A stretch of 64,000 bases of DNA from Mariniphaga sp041687215 (GTDB taxonomy: Bacteria > Bacteroidota > Bacteroidia > Bacteroidales > Prolixibacteraceae). The position numbers and the translations under genes are program-made. This document shows, piece after piece, positions 7,065 through 15,822 of the stretch. Numbering within the stretch: the stretch's first letter is position 1; each line of letters starts with the position of its first letter. Under the pieces are notes generated by a model. It did no database searches. It was not told where the DNA came from and saw only the letters and a program-made list of their open reading frames with translations. The DNA lies in assembly GCF_041687215.1 (NCBI RefSeq), contig NZ_JAWLCI010000014.1, positions 12,532 to 76,531 on the forward strand, written 5' to 3'.

Positions 7065-7332
7065 TGAATTACTGGACATCAAATACGGAAAACCGGGTAC
7101 AGAAAAACGTGATAAATTTGAGGTAAAAGCCAAAGCATTTATTGTTGGAGAAATGATAAAAGAAGAAAGAAAAAAAGCTCATCTCACCCAAGATGACCTT
7201 GCAAAAAAAACAGGAACTAAAAAAAGTTATATCTCCCGACTGGAAAATGGAAAAATAGATATTCAGATTTCCACGTTGTTTAAAATTTTTGAAGAGGGAT
7301 TGGGAAAAAAATTAGGATTGACAATTAACTAA
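7033..7332 (+). CDS. HigA-like XRE-family antitoxin
   Basis: The 99 aa protein carries a Cro/C1-type helix-turn-helix at about residues 45-95 (KAHLTQDDLAKKTGTKKSY, ISRLENGKIDIQISTLFKIF). A strong AGGAG ribosome site stands 7 nt before the ATG. HigA-type antitoxins bind the toxin and repress their own operon. Here the paired toxin is truncated and overlaps this start, so the protein may survive as an orphan repressor. Confidence 0.85.
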   Translation: MKTIKDATNFDELLDIKYGKPGTEKRDKFEVKAKAFIVGEMIKEERKKAHLTQDDLAKKTGTKKSYISRLENGKIDIQISTLFKIFEEGLGKKLGLTIN

Positions 7333-7404
7333 ATTTAAACGATATATCTAAACAAAGATTAAACTACAGCGCTATTACAAAGTACATATTTCAGAGCGGG
7401 AATT

Positions 7405-7550
7405 GGAGCGGTAAGCAACAGCGGTTCCCCCGCTGGCGCTCCGTGCCAAAAAGAACCCTTTTTATTCTGTTGGCCTTTCAATTCCATTTAAATTTTTAAT
7501 TTCGGGATTCAATATTCCGGCATCAAAAGCTGGCGCGGATTTGAAATCCG
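7405..7550. repeat. REP-like palindromes in the 7333-7572 gap
   Basis: A nested hairpin has outer arms GGAGCG (7405-7410) and CGCTCC (7437-7442) around inner arms CAGCGG (7419-7424) and CCGCTG (7430-7435). A second palindrome, CGGATTT-G-AAATCCG, lies at 7536-7550. Base composition changes here from AT-rich accessory DNA to GC-richer PUL genes. They may be REP elements or a boundary hairpin; no transposase is nearby. Confidence 0.5.
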
Positions 7551-7572
7551 TGCTAACTTATAACCGGATTTA

Positions 7573-8883
7573 ATGAGCAATAATAAACTAAAAATAAAAC
7601 AGATGAGACTCAGATTTACTTTCATGCTCCTGCTTGCTGCGGGAATTTTTCTTCAAACTGCCGGACAGCCTGCCCGGCAACTGGTTCAGGTAATCGTCAC
7701 ACCCGACAGGGCCGACTGGACCTACGAAAAAGGCGACCGCGCCGAATTTCAGATTACCGTGTTGCAAAACAATGTGCCGCTCGACGGCTTCGAAGTGAAT
7801 TACCGCATCAACCCCGAAAAAATGGACGACTGGGAAGAAGGCACACTTACACTCAAAAAAGGTGTGGTTTCGGTAAAAGCCAAACGGTTCAGCGAGGCCG
7901 GTTTTTTGCGGTGCCACGCTTCGGTGGAGGTGGATGGCAAAACATACTCGTCGTATGCCACGGCCGGTTTTTCGCCCAACGAAATTGAGCCCACCACCAC
8001 ATTGCCGCCTGATTTTGAGCTGTTCTGGAAAGAAGCCAAAGCCGAACTGGCCAAAGTGCCGGTAAAATCGGTGCTGACGCTGATGCCCGAACGCTGCTCC
8101 GACAAGGTGGATGTTTACCATGTGCGCCTCGACAACATCAAAGGGAAAATTTACGGAATATTAAGCAAACCCAAAGCCGAAGGAAAATACCCGGCCATTT
8201 TGCATGTTCCGGGCGCCGGTATCAGACCCTATTCCGGCGATGTGGGAAATGCAGAAAAGGGAATCATCACATTCCAGATAGGCATTCACGGCATCCCGGT
8301 GAACCTCGATCCCAGCGTTTATACTGATTTGGGCGGCGGTGCGCTGGATGGTTATTGGCGGGCCAACTTAGACGACAAAGACAACTACTACTTCAAACGC
8401 GTTTACCTGGGCTGTGTACGGGCTGTCGATTTTATTGAAGGGCTCGATTGTTTTAACGGCGAAGACATTGCCGTTACCGGCGGGAGCCAGGGCGGGGCGC
8501 TCTCCATTATCACTGCCGGACTTGACGATCGCATCGACTATCTGGCAGCTTTTTATCCGGCCCTTTCCGATTTAACCGGCTATTTGCATAACAGGGCAGG
8601 CGGCTGGCCGCACATGTTCCGCGACGGGTTCACCAACAAACCCGAAAAAGTGGAAACCTCGAAATATTACGATGTGGTGAATTTTGCCCGTTTTGTAAAA
8701 GTGCCGGGCTGGTACAGTTGGGGCTACAACGACAATGTGTGTCCGCCTACCTCGATGCACGCGGCTTACAACGTGGTTCAGGCGCCAAAAGAGTTGCACA
8801 TCTTCCAGGAAACCCAGCACTGGACTTTCCCCGAACAACGGGAACAAAAAGACAACTGGCTGGTGGAGCAGTTGCTGAAGTAG
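7573..8883 (+). CDS. CE7-like acetyl (xylan) esterase, secreted
   Basis: The 436 aa protein has a signal peptide (FTFMLLLAAGIFLQ), an N-terminal beta domain (about 35-135) and an AXE1-type alpha/beta hydrolase domain (about 140-436). Counting from 7573, the nucleophile is Ser305 in GGSQGG, the acid Asp387 in GYNDNVCPP, and the base His416 in ETQHW, matching CE7 esterases. It would remove acetyl groups from oligosaccharides in the periplasm or outside. The ATG at 7603 follows an A-rich leader and gives a more compact signal peptide, so it may be the true start. The gene is followed after 22 nt by the DUF6807 gene. Confidence 0.85.
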   Translation: MSNNKLKIKQMRLRFTFMLLLAAGIFLQTAGQPARQLVQVIVTPDRADWTYEKGDRAEFQITVLQNNVPLDGFEVNYRINPEKMDDWEEGTLTLKKGVVSVKAKRFSEAGFLRCHASVEVDGKTYSSYATAGFSPNEIEPTTTLPPDFELFWKEAKAELAKVPVKSVLTLMPERCSDKVDVYHVRLDNIKGKIYGILSKPKAEGKYPAILHVPGAGIRPYSGDVGNAEKGIITFQIGIHGIPVNLDPSVYTDLGGGALDGYWRANLDDKDNYYFKRVYLGCVRAVDFIEGLDCFNGEDIAVTGGSQGGALSIITAGLDDRIDYLAAFYPALSDLTGYLHNRAGGWPHMFRDGFTNKPEKVETSKYYDVVNFARFVKVPGWYSWGYNDNVCPPTSMHAAYNVVQAPKELHIFQETQHWTFPEQREQKDNWLVEQLLK

Positions 8884-8905
8884 AATGCCGAAAAACCAAT
8901 AATCA

Positions 8906-9826
8906 ATGAAACGAATCGCGCTATCTGTATTTTTTACTTTGCTTATTTCGTGGAGTCTGAACGCCCAGGTTACCATGCAAAAAGAAGAAGGCGGACTGCT
9001 TTTCCTCGAAAATGGGGAGAAGGTGCTTTTTTACCAGGCTGACCCTAAAAATTACGAAGGCGAATACGAACGCTGCAACTACATCCATCCATTGTGGGGA
9101 GTTGACGGCGAAGTTTTAACCGAGGATTTCCCCATAGACCACCTGCACCACCGCGGCATTTTCTGGGCATGGCACCAGGTGTGGATCGACGGCAAACGAA
9201 TTGGCGATCCCTGGGAAATTAAAGATTTCAATCAGAAGGTGACCGACATTGAGTTTTGGGCCCAGAAAGACGGTTCGGCGCTACTGAAAACCAAAGTGAA
9301 CTGGCTTTCGGACCAGTGGAAGAAAAACGGCAAAAAAGTGCCCTACCTGGAGGAAAGTACCAACATAACCATTCATCCCGAAACCGGGAATTACCGCCGG
9401 ATTGATTTTGAAATCAGCCTGCAGGCGCTGGAAGATGGCCTCTCCATTGGCGGTTCGGAAGACGAAAAGGGGTACAGCGGTTTTTCGGTACGTATGGTTT
9501 TACCCGATGATTTTACCTTTTTCGGGCCAAACGGAAAAGTAAAACCTGAAAATACTGCAGTGGAGTCGCCCGGTTACATCAATATTTCCGGGAGTATAGG
9601 AAAAAGTGGCAAAAATGCAGGCATCGTGATTTTAGACAATCCGTCTAATCCGGGCTTCCCGCAACCCTGGATTTTAAGGGCAAAAAACAGCATGCAAAAT
9701 GCCGCATTCCCCGGAAACGGAACCGTGCCGGTGTTAACGTCGGTGCCGCTGGTATTAAAATATTCACTCCTGGTCTATTCCGGAAAAATGAACGACAGGA
9801 AAATTAGAAAGGTTTTGGAGAATTAG
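8906..9826 (+). CDS. DUF6807 (PmoA-annotated) family secreted protein
   Basis: The 306 aa protein has a signal peptide ending near LNAQ (residue 21) and the family's typical core: YIHPLWGVDGEVLTEDFP, DHLHHRGIFWAWHQVW. It belongs to a family often annotated as methane oxygenase PmoA, but similarity to membrane methane monooxygenase subunits is not evident here and the fold is a soluble beta-rich one. The clustered histidines suggest a metal or sugar site. Members are frequent in Bacteroidota and Planctomycetota sugar loci; the reaction is unknown. It is probably cotranscribed with the esterase. Confidence 0.8.
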   Translation: MKRIALSVFFTLLISWSLNAQVTMQKEEGGLLFLENGEKVLFYQADPKNYEGEYERCNYIHPLWGVDGEVLTEDFPIDHLHHRGIFWAWHQVWIDGKRIGDPWEIKDFNQKVTDIEFWAQKDGSALLKTKVNWLSDQWKKNGKKVPYLEESTNITIHPETGNYRRIDFEISLQALEDGLSIGGSEDEKGYSGFSVRMVLPDDFTFFGPNGKVKPENTAVESPGYINISGSIGKSGKNAGIVILDNPSNPGFPQPWILRAKNSMQNAAFPGNGTVPVLTSVPLVLKYSLLVYSGKMNDRKIRKVLEN

Positions 9827-9870
9827 GAATGATATAAATTGCCTTTGGATTATCAGGTAAATTCAAAAAA

Positions 9871-9903
9871 GGCTTCAGCCGCATAAAAAATGTAGCTGAA
9901 GCC
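9871..9903. terminator. Bidirectional hairpin between convergent genes
   Basis: A perfect 9-bp stem GGCTTCAGC/GCTGAAGCC encloses an A-rich loop between the converging DUF6807 and GH92 genes. A-rich and T-rich flanks suit termination from both sides. A related hairpin occurs at 57789-57825. Confidence 0.7.
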
Positions 9904-9912
9904 ATTTCTGTT

Positions 9913-12258
9913 TTATGGCAACGCCTGCTTCCCCGTTCCCCATTTTTTGTTGGGTTCCGATCCCATTTCAAATTCCAGTACGCCTCCGTCCACAATTTCC
10001 TCATGCGAAATCCAGGTCCGGTCAAATGGTTGTCCGTTAAAACTGGCCTTCTGAATGTAACCGTTTTCAGAAGAGTTGTTCCGTGCAATTACCGTAAATG
10101 TTTTGTTTTTCTCTGTTTGCAACGTCAGTTTTTCAAACAGGGGACTGCCAATTATGTACACCGGGTTTCCGGGCGTAACCGGATAAATACCCATGGCGCT
10201 TAGCACGTACCACGACGAAAGCGATCCCATATCCTCGTTGCCGCAAAGTCCGCCCGGTCCGGGCCGGTAAAACTGTTCCAAAACTTGCCTGACCCGAAAT
10301 TGCGTTTTCCACGGCTGATCGGCAAAATTGTACAGGTAAGCCACATGGTGCGACGGCTGGTTTCCGTGCACATACTGCCCGATAGTGCCCACCACGCCCA
10401 CATATTTGGGTGGTGAAATCAGCGGACTCATTTCAAAAAAGGTGTCCAGCTTTTTGGTGAAATTTTTCGTGCCTTCAAATAAATCAATTAATTCGGGCAC
10501 ATCATGCTGCACCGACCACACATACTGCCAGGCGTTGGATTCGGTGTAGTGGCGGTTGGGGCGGCGGCCCACCAGCAGCGGGTCGAAATATTTGTAATAC
10601 GAATGGTCGTCCTCTTTCACAATCTCCTGTTCCCGTCCGTTCAGCGGTTCAAGCCACGAGCCATCGGCCATTTTGGGGCGCATAAATTTTGTTTCCTTAT
10701 CCCACACATTTTTATAGTTTTCCGAGCGCTGCATCAGCAGGTTGTAATCCGATTCTTTACCCAACTCTTTGGCCATTTGGGCAATGCACCAGTCATCGTA
10801 AGAAAATTCCATGGTTTTCGGAACCGATTCGGTTATCCGGTCAGCCGGAATGTATCCCAGTTCGTTGGTGTATTTTAATCCTGAACGCGCGGCATCCACT
10901 GAAACCGGTGGTTTGGGGAATTCAAGTGCTTTGGTGCGCATGGCGTTGTAAATAAAATCCACATCATAGTCGCGGAATCCTTTTCGGTAAGCATCCACCA
11001 CCACCGGAACCAGGTGGTCGCCCACCATACCTTCGCCAAAAACATTCTGAAAATGCTGCCCCGGAAGCCAGCCGTACTGTTTGGTTTTGTCCACAATAGA
11101 TTTGATAAAGTCGTTCACATGTTCGGGTGCAATAAGCGTCAGCAGCGGGTGTTGGGAGCGGTAAGTATCCCAGCACGAAAAGGAACCGTAAAAGTTGTAG
11201 TCTTTGGCTATGTGAATTTTCCCGTCGGCGCCAAAATATTTCCCGTCCACATCCTGCGAAATGTACTGCGCCAGCAATGAACGGTAAACCGAGGTGTAAA
11301 AAATTTCCTTTTGGGCATCGGTAGCACCTTCAATCTGAAGGCACGCCAACTCGTTTTCCCAGGTATTGTGGGCATCGTTTTTCACCCGTTCAAAATCCCA
11401 GTGGGGCAGTTCCGCTTCCATGTTTTTCCGTGCACCTTCAATGCTGGTATAAGAAATGGCCACCTTCACCAAAACCTGTTCATTTTCAGAAGTATTATAG
11501 GTAACAAACGCCCCGATGCTTTTCCCCCGTTCGGCATTTTTATAGGCAAAAACCGCTGCTCCCGATTCGGGCGTGGCATATTCAGCATCAAAGGTTCCGT
11601 AGTAAAGAAAAGGTTTGCTGAATTCAGCCACAAAATATATTTTGCCCGGGCCATCCACTTTTTCGCCTTCAATCTGCCGGTCGTTGATTATTCGTATTTC
11701 AGCCCAATCGTTTTCATCTTTTTGTCCGATTTGATGACCCAAATCCACAATAATTTTTGAATTATCTGCTTCGGGAAAAGTATAACGGTGAAAAGCCACA
11801 CGCGGCGTAGTGGTTAGCTCGGCTTCAATGCTGTAATCTTCCAGAAAAACCGAATAGTAACCAGGCGAGGCCGATTCGCGCGAATGGCTGAAGCGCGAGC
11901 GGTAACCGTCATCCGGGTTTTCGTCGGTTCCCGGAGTAAGCTGCATTTTGTTGCCAACCACCGGCATAAGCAGAATGTCGCCGCCATCGACCATGCCCAC
12001 GCCGCTCCAGTGGGTATGACTAAAACCCATGATGGAACCGGCCTGCCAGATGTATCCAGCGCAGTGGGTCCAGCCTTCGGTGCCGGTATCGGGACTCACA
12101 TGAACCATGGCAAAAGGCAGGGAAGCGCCCGGAAAAGTATGCCCGAAAAAATCGGTGCCCAAAAACGGATTCACATAGTCAACGGGGTTTTGCGTCTGTG
12201 CTGAAGAAAACGTTGCCAGCATCAGCATAAACAGGAAAAAAGGCTTCAACTGTTTCAT
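9913..12258 (-). CDS. GH92 family alpha-mannosidase
   Basis: The 781 aa protein has a signal peptide (FFLFMLMLATFSSAQ) and the whole GH92 length and motif order: VNPFLGTDFFGHTFPGA, GWTHCAGYIW, GFSHTHWSG near the N-terminus, SFSCWDTYRSQHP in the toroid, and GNEDMGSLSSWYVLSAMG near the C-terminus. GH92 enzymes are calcium-dependent exo-alpha-mannosidases acting on N-glycans, mannans and, in some members, mannosyl-phosphodiesters. It is the only gene on this strand in the first 42 kb and diverges from the FG-GAP gene. The phosphoesterase-rich neighbourhood makes a phosphomannan activity worth testing. Confidence 0.95.
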   Translation of the reverse strand: MKQLKPFFLFMLMLATFSSAQTQNPVDYVNPFLGTDFFGHTFPGASLPFAMVHVSPDTGTEGWTHCAGYIWQAGSIMGFSHTHWSGVGMVDGGDILLMPVVGNKMQLTPGTDENPDDGYRSRFSHSRESASPGYYSVFLEDYSIEAELTTTPRVAFHRYTFPEADNSKIIVDLGHQIGQKDENDWAEIRIINDRQIEGEKVDGPGKIYFVAEFSKPFLYYGTFDAEYATPESGAAVFAYKNAERGKSIGAFVTYNTSENEQVLVKVAISYTSIEGARKNMEAELPHWDFERVKNDAHNTWENELACLQIEGATDAQKEIFYTSVYRSLLAQYISQDVDGKYFGADGKIHIAKDYNFYGSFSCWDTYRSQHPLLTLIAPEHVNDFIKSIVDKTKQYGWLPGQHFQNVFGEGMVGDHLVPVVVDAYRKGFRDYDVDFIYNAMRTKALEFPKPPVSVDAARSGLKYTNELGYIPADRITESVPKTMEFSYDDWCIAQMAKELGKESDYNLLMQRSENYKNVWDKETKFMRPKMADGSWLEPLNGREQEIVKEDDHSYYKYFDPLLVGRRPNRHYTESNAWQYVWSVQHDVPELIDLFEGTKNFTKKLDTFFEMSPLISPPKYVGVVGTIGQYVHGNQPSHHVAYLYNFADQPWKTQFRVRQVLEQFYRPGPGGLCGNEDMGSLSSWYVLSAMGIYPVTPGNPVYIIGSPLFEKLTLQTEKNKTFTVIARNNSSENGYIQKASFNGQPFDRTWISHEEIVDGGVLEFEMGSEPNKKWGTGKQALP

Positions 12259-12427
12259 CTTTTTATCAATTATCTGGTTTGAACTTTAAGAATATTAACC
12301 TCAAAGATAAAAACAGAACGGCAAAAACAAGCAGAAGGTCAATATTCCATTTGCATTGAATAAAAAAACAGAAGTTTTTTAAGGTATGATCCTGTTTTTT
12401 TGTTTAAGCAGGAACCAGCTCATAAAA

Positions 12428-14416
12428 ATGAAAAAAATGAAAAAGGTCTTTTCAATTATCCCGTTTTTGGTATCAGTGTTAATTTGCGTGGGACAGTTTT
12501 CCCCGGAAAAGGAAGAAACAGGCCTTCTTTTCAAAAGGCTGAAATACAACAACCCAGGATTGGTAGTGGATTTGGGCGTGGGATTGTGGGCCTGGCCGCT
12601 GCCCATGGATTATGACAACGATGGCGACATGGATTTGGTCGTTTCATGCCCTGACACGCCGTTCAACGGAACCTGGTTTTTTGAAAACACTTCGGGAAAA
12701 GATGTGCAAATGCCTGTTTTTGCTCCGCCCCAAAAAATTGAAAGAGGCGACAAAAACCTTCAGGTTGTTTATGTAAACGAAGAACCGAGGGTACTGGGAC
12801 GCGGAATTGAATATCAAAATTTCAGGGAGAATGGATTCAGTCAGCCGGTTGAATTATTTTCCATACAAGAGATTGAAAGTGAATTCAAAAAGATACGTTT
12901 CAGCCAGTGGAAATATGTGGATTACGATGGCGACGGCGATCAGGATTTGATTGCCGGCATCAGTGACTGGGGCGATTACGGCTGGGACAATGCGTTTGAC
13001 GAAAAGGGAAACTGGACCAACGGCCCGCTGCATGGTCATGTTTTTTTTATTGAAAATGTTGATGGCGAATATACGAACCGCGGAAAAATTCAGGCCGGCG
13101 ACAAACCCATCGACGTGTATGGTGCCCCTTCGCCCAACTTCATGGATTTTGACAGCGATGGCGATTTGGATATTATTTGCGGCGAATTTTTAGACCGGCT
13201 TACCTGGTTTGAAAATGTAGGTTCCCGCAGTGAACCAGTTTATGCCGAAGGAAGGTTTCTGGAGAATGAAACGGGAATCATTAAAATGAATCTTCAGATG
13301 ATTGTGCCCACAGCGGTTGACTGGGATGGCGACGGCGATGTTGATTTGATAGTGGGCGATGAAGACGGCAGAGTTGCTTTTATTGAAAACACGGGCAAGG
13401 TGAAAAACCGGATGCCGGTGTTCAAATCGCCTGTTTATTTTCAGCAAGAGGCTGATTTGTTAAAGTTTGGAGCGCTGGCCACTCCGTTTGCTGTTGACTG
13501 GGACAACGACGGTGATCTAGACCTGATAACCGGCAATTCAGCAGGTTACATTGCATTTATAGAAAATTTGGATGGCGGAAATCCTCCCAGCTGGAACAAA
13601 CCGGTTTACCTGAAAGCCGGCGGTGAAACCATTCGGATTATGGCAGGTGTAAATGGTTCTATTCAGGGACCGGCTGAACGAAAATGGGGGTACACCACAT
13701 TGTCAGTTGCCGACTGGGACGGCGACGGATTAAACGACATCATTGCCAATTCTATTTTTGGAAAAATAATTTGGTACAAAAATGTGGGAACTCCAGCTAA
13801 GCCAAAACTGGAAAAAGCCCGGACAATTGAGGCCGAATTCGAGGGAAATCCGCCAAAACCTGCCTGGAACTGGTGGAATCCTGAAAAAAAACAACTAGTG
13901 ACGCAATGGCGAACCACACCTTTTGCCATCGACTGGAACAAGGACAACCTGACTGATTTAATCATGCTCGATACCGAAGGCTACCTAAGTTTTTACGAAC
14001 GGTACCTTGAAAACGGTGTCAGAAAATTGAAGCCGGGTAAACGTATTTTTTACGGGGTAAATGGTTCGGTGTTCGACAGCAAAAACAATGTGGTGGACGA
14101 AACGCCCGGGTTGCTGAAACTGAACAACCGCGAAGCAGGCGGTAGCGGACGCCGCAAATTGTGCGTTGCTGACTGGGACGGCGACGGTGATTATGATTTG
14201 ATTCTAAACAGCGTAAATGCATCGCTTTTCGAAAATGTAAAAACAGAAAACGGAAAGGTGTATTTCAGGCATGCGGGTACCTTGTCTGAGCAAAAAATTG
14301 CGGGGCACACCACTTCTCCAACCATTGTGAATTGGGGAAAAGGCAAATTGCCTGAATTGTTATTGGGAGCTGAGGACGGACATTTTTATTACTTTTCACA
14401 AGAACCGAAAAAATGA
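12428..14416 (+). CDS. Secreted FG-GAP/VCBS repeat protein
   Basis: The protein is about 662 aa from the ATG at 12428, chosen because a clean signal peptide follows (KKVFSIIPFLVSVLICVGQ); an earlier ATG at 12386 would add 14 hydrophobic residues. At least seven DxDxDG-type calcium loops are visible, for example DYDNDGDMDL, DYDGDGDQDL, DFDSDGDLDI, DWDGDGDVDL, DWDNDGDLDL and DWDGDGDYDL. They mark a seven- or eight-bladed beta-propeller as in integrin alpha-type FG-GAP proteins, with a role in ligand binding or as a polysaccharide lyase/hydrolase scaffold. The stop overlaps the next gene's start, so it is cotranslated with the membrane protein. Confidence 0.85.
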   Translation: MKKMKKVFSIIPFLVSVLICVGQFSPEKEETGLLFKRLKYNNPGLVVDLGVGLWAWPLPMDYDNDGDMDLVVSCPDTPFNGTWFFENTSGKDVQMPVFAPPQKIERGDKNLQVVYVNEEPRVLGRGIEYQNFRENGFSQPVELFSIQEIESEFKKIRFSQWKYVDYDGDGDQDLIAGISDWGDYGWDNAFDEKGNWTNGPLHGHVFFIENVDGEYTNRGKIQAGDKPIDVYGAPSPNFMDFDSDGDLDIICGEFLDRLTWFENVGSRSEPVYAEGRFLENETGIIKMNLQMIVPTAVDWDGDGDVDLIVGDEDGRVAFIENTGKVKNRMPVFKSPVYFQQEADLLKFGALATPFAVDWDNDGDLDLITGNSAGYIAFIENLDGGNPPSWNKPVYLKAGGETIRIMAGVNGSIQGPAERKWGYTTLSVADWDGDGLNDIIANSIFGKIIWYKNVGTPAKPKLEKARTIEAEFEGNPPKPAWNWWNPEKKQLVTQWRTTPFAIDWNKDNLTDLIMLDTEGYLSFYERYLENGVRKLKPGKRIFYGVNGSVFDSKNNVVDETPGLLKLNNREAGGSGRRKLCVADWDGDGDYDLILNSVNASLFENVKTENGKVYFRHAGTLSEQKIAGHTTSPTIVNWGKGKLPELLLGAEDGHFYYFSQEPKK

Positions 14417-15822
14417 ATAAATTGATAAAACACAGTACCTTTTCTCAAGGCATGTTTGTTGCTCTTCCTGCATTGGCTATGATGCTGGGCTGGGGGCTGC
14501 GCGGCCATATCGGCGGCGGCCCTTTTGGTGCAATGATTCCCGGTGCTATGGTGGCGCTAAGTATTTCACTGCTGTTAAAACTCCCTGCAAGTGTAACTTC
14601 AATTGTAGTTGTTTTCGGGGTTTTCGGAATTGGTTTGGGTGGAGAAATGACCTACGGACAAACGCTGGGATTTTTACGAAATCCTGACACGGTTTGGTGG
14701 GGAACTGCCGGAACCACATTAAAAGGAGCGGTTTGGGGATTGCTGGGAGGCACCGTTTTTTCCCTGGGATTTTTGTTCCACCGGATTCCTAAAAAAATCA
14801 TCATTTACGCGCTTTTGCTGATGTTGACCGGATTTTTCCTTGGATTCAAGCTGGTTAACGAACCCATGTTGCTCTATTTTTCCGATCCGGCTAATCCGCG
14901 TGCCGAATCGTGGGCTGCACTGTTGTTTGGGGCGCTGGCTTTGCTGGTTTTTCTTCGGGTTAAAATTGCATCTGCCGATTATAAAATGGTTCGCCGGTTT
15001 GCCCTTTACGGGATGGTTGGTGGTGGACTGGGATTCGGCCTTGGCGGGTTCTGGATGGTTTTGGGAAGCCACCTGCCCGATGTTCTTTTTGGGAACTGGT
15101 GGAAAGCCATGGAATTTACTTTTGGTCTGCTGCTGGGCGCTTCACTGGGACTGGCTGCCTGGAAAAGCAGGAAAGAAATTCAAAACATAAACCAACCTGA
15201 AAAAACTTCTGAAATTGGTTTTTCATCAATTTCGGGTGAATTGGGAATTTTATTTGCTGTTGCAGTGTTTACATATTGGTTGTGGCCCAACTTACTGGAA
15301 TCTTTTGTTTATGCCGAAAGTGTGAATGATGGTTTTGCGCTTTCCATGGTGCGTGGCGTGGCCCGTGTTTTAGTAAATTATGGGTTTTACGGATTTGTTT
15401 TTGTATTGGTTATTATGCGGTTTCCCAAAATGGCCTGGCAAATCGGAATCACCCTTACTTTTTGCCATGCAGCCATCGATTTAATCCGCGATTTGTATCC
15501 GGATTTGAATCCCTGGGCGCCATTCACTATGCACTTTTTATGGGTGTTTTTAATGACTGCTATAGTTTCACTTTTAACCTTTTATTACAACCGTCGTGAA
15601 AACAGTGCAATAAACCTGTTTTTGCTTCTCATTTGGTCGTGCATCGGAATTTCGTTGCTCAGGCTGTTTTTCCTTTCCGGAAGTTTGTCGGTGAGTGGGA
15701 TGAGTATTTGCCAGATTGTTTGCAACCGGTTTTTTGTAGATATCTTTTTTATTGTTAATGCAATTGTAGTTTCGTGGATTATTTTCAACACGAAAAAACA
15801 TCAAAAATTATTACCGGAATGA
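14413..15822 (+). CDS. Polytopic inner-membrane protein of unknown function
   Basis: The 469 aa protein has about 11-12 hydrophobic helices, several rich in Gly (WGLRGHIGGGPFGAMIPGAM, FGVFGIGLGGEMTYG, GGGLGFGLGGFWMVLG). I do not recognise a named family. It overlaps the FG-GAP gene by 4 nt and the phosphoesterase gene by 4 nt, so the three are probably made together. A transporter or membrane enzyme for the substrate bound by the propeller protein is an inference only. Confidence 0.7.
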   Translation: MNKLIKHSTFSQGMFVALPALAMMLGWGLRGHIGGGPFGAMIPGAMVALSISLLLKLPASVTSIVVVFGVFGIGLGGEMTYGQTLGFLRNPDTVWWGTAGTTLKGAVWGLLGGTVFSLGFLFHRIPKKIIIYALLLMLTGFFLGFKLVNEPMLLYFSDPANPRAESWAALLFGALALLVFLRVKIASADYKMVRRFALYGMVGGGLGFGLGGFWMVLGSHLPDVLFGNWWKAMEFTFGLLLGASLGLAAWKSRKEIQNINQPEKTSEIGFSSISGELGILFAVAVFTYWLWPNLLESFVYAESVNDGFALSMVRGVARVLVNYGFYGFVFVLVIMRFPKMAWQIGITLTFCHAAIDLIRDLYPDLNPWAPFTMHFLWVFLMTAIVSLLTFYYNRRENSAINLFLLLIWSCIGISLLRLFFLSGSLSVSGMSICQIVCNRFFVDIFFIVNAIVVSWIIFNTKKHQKLLPE

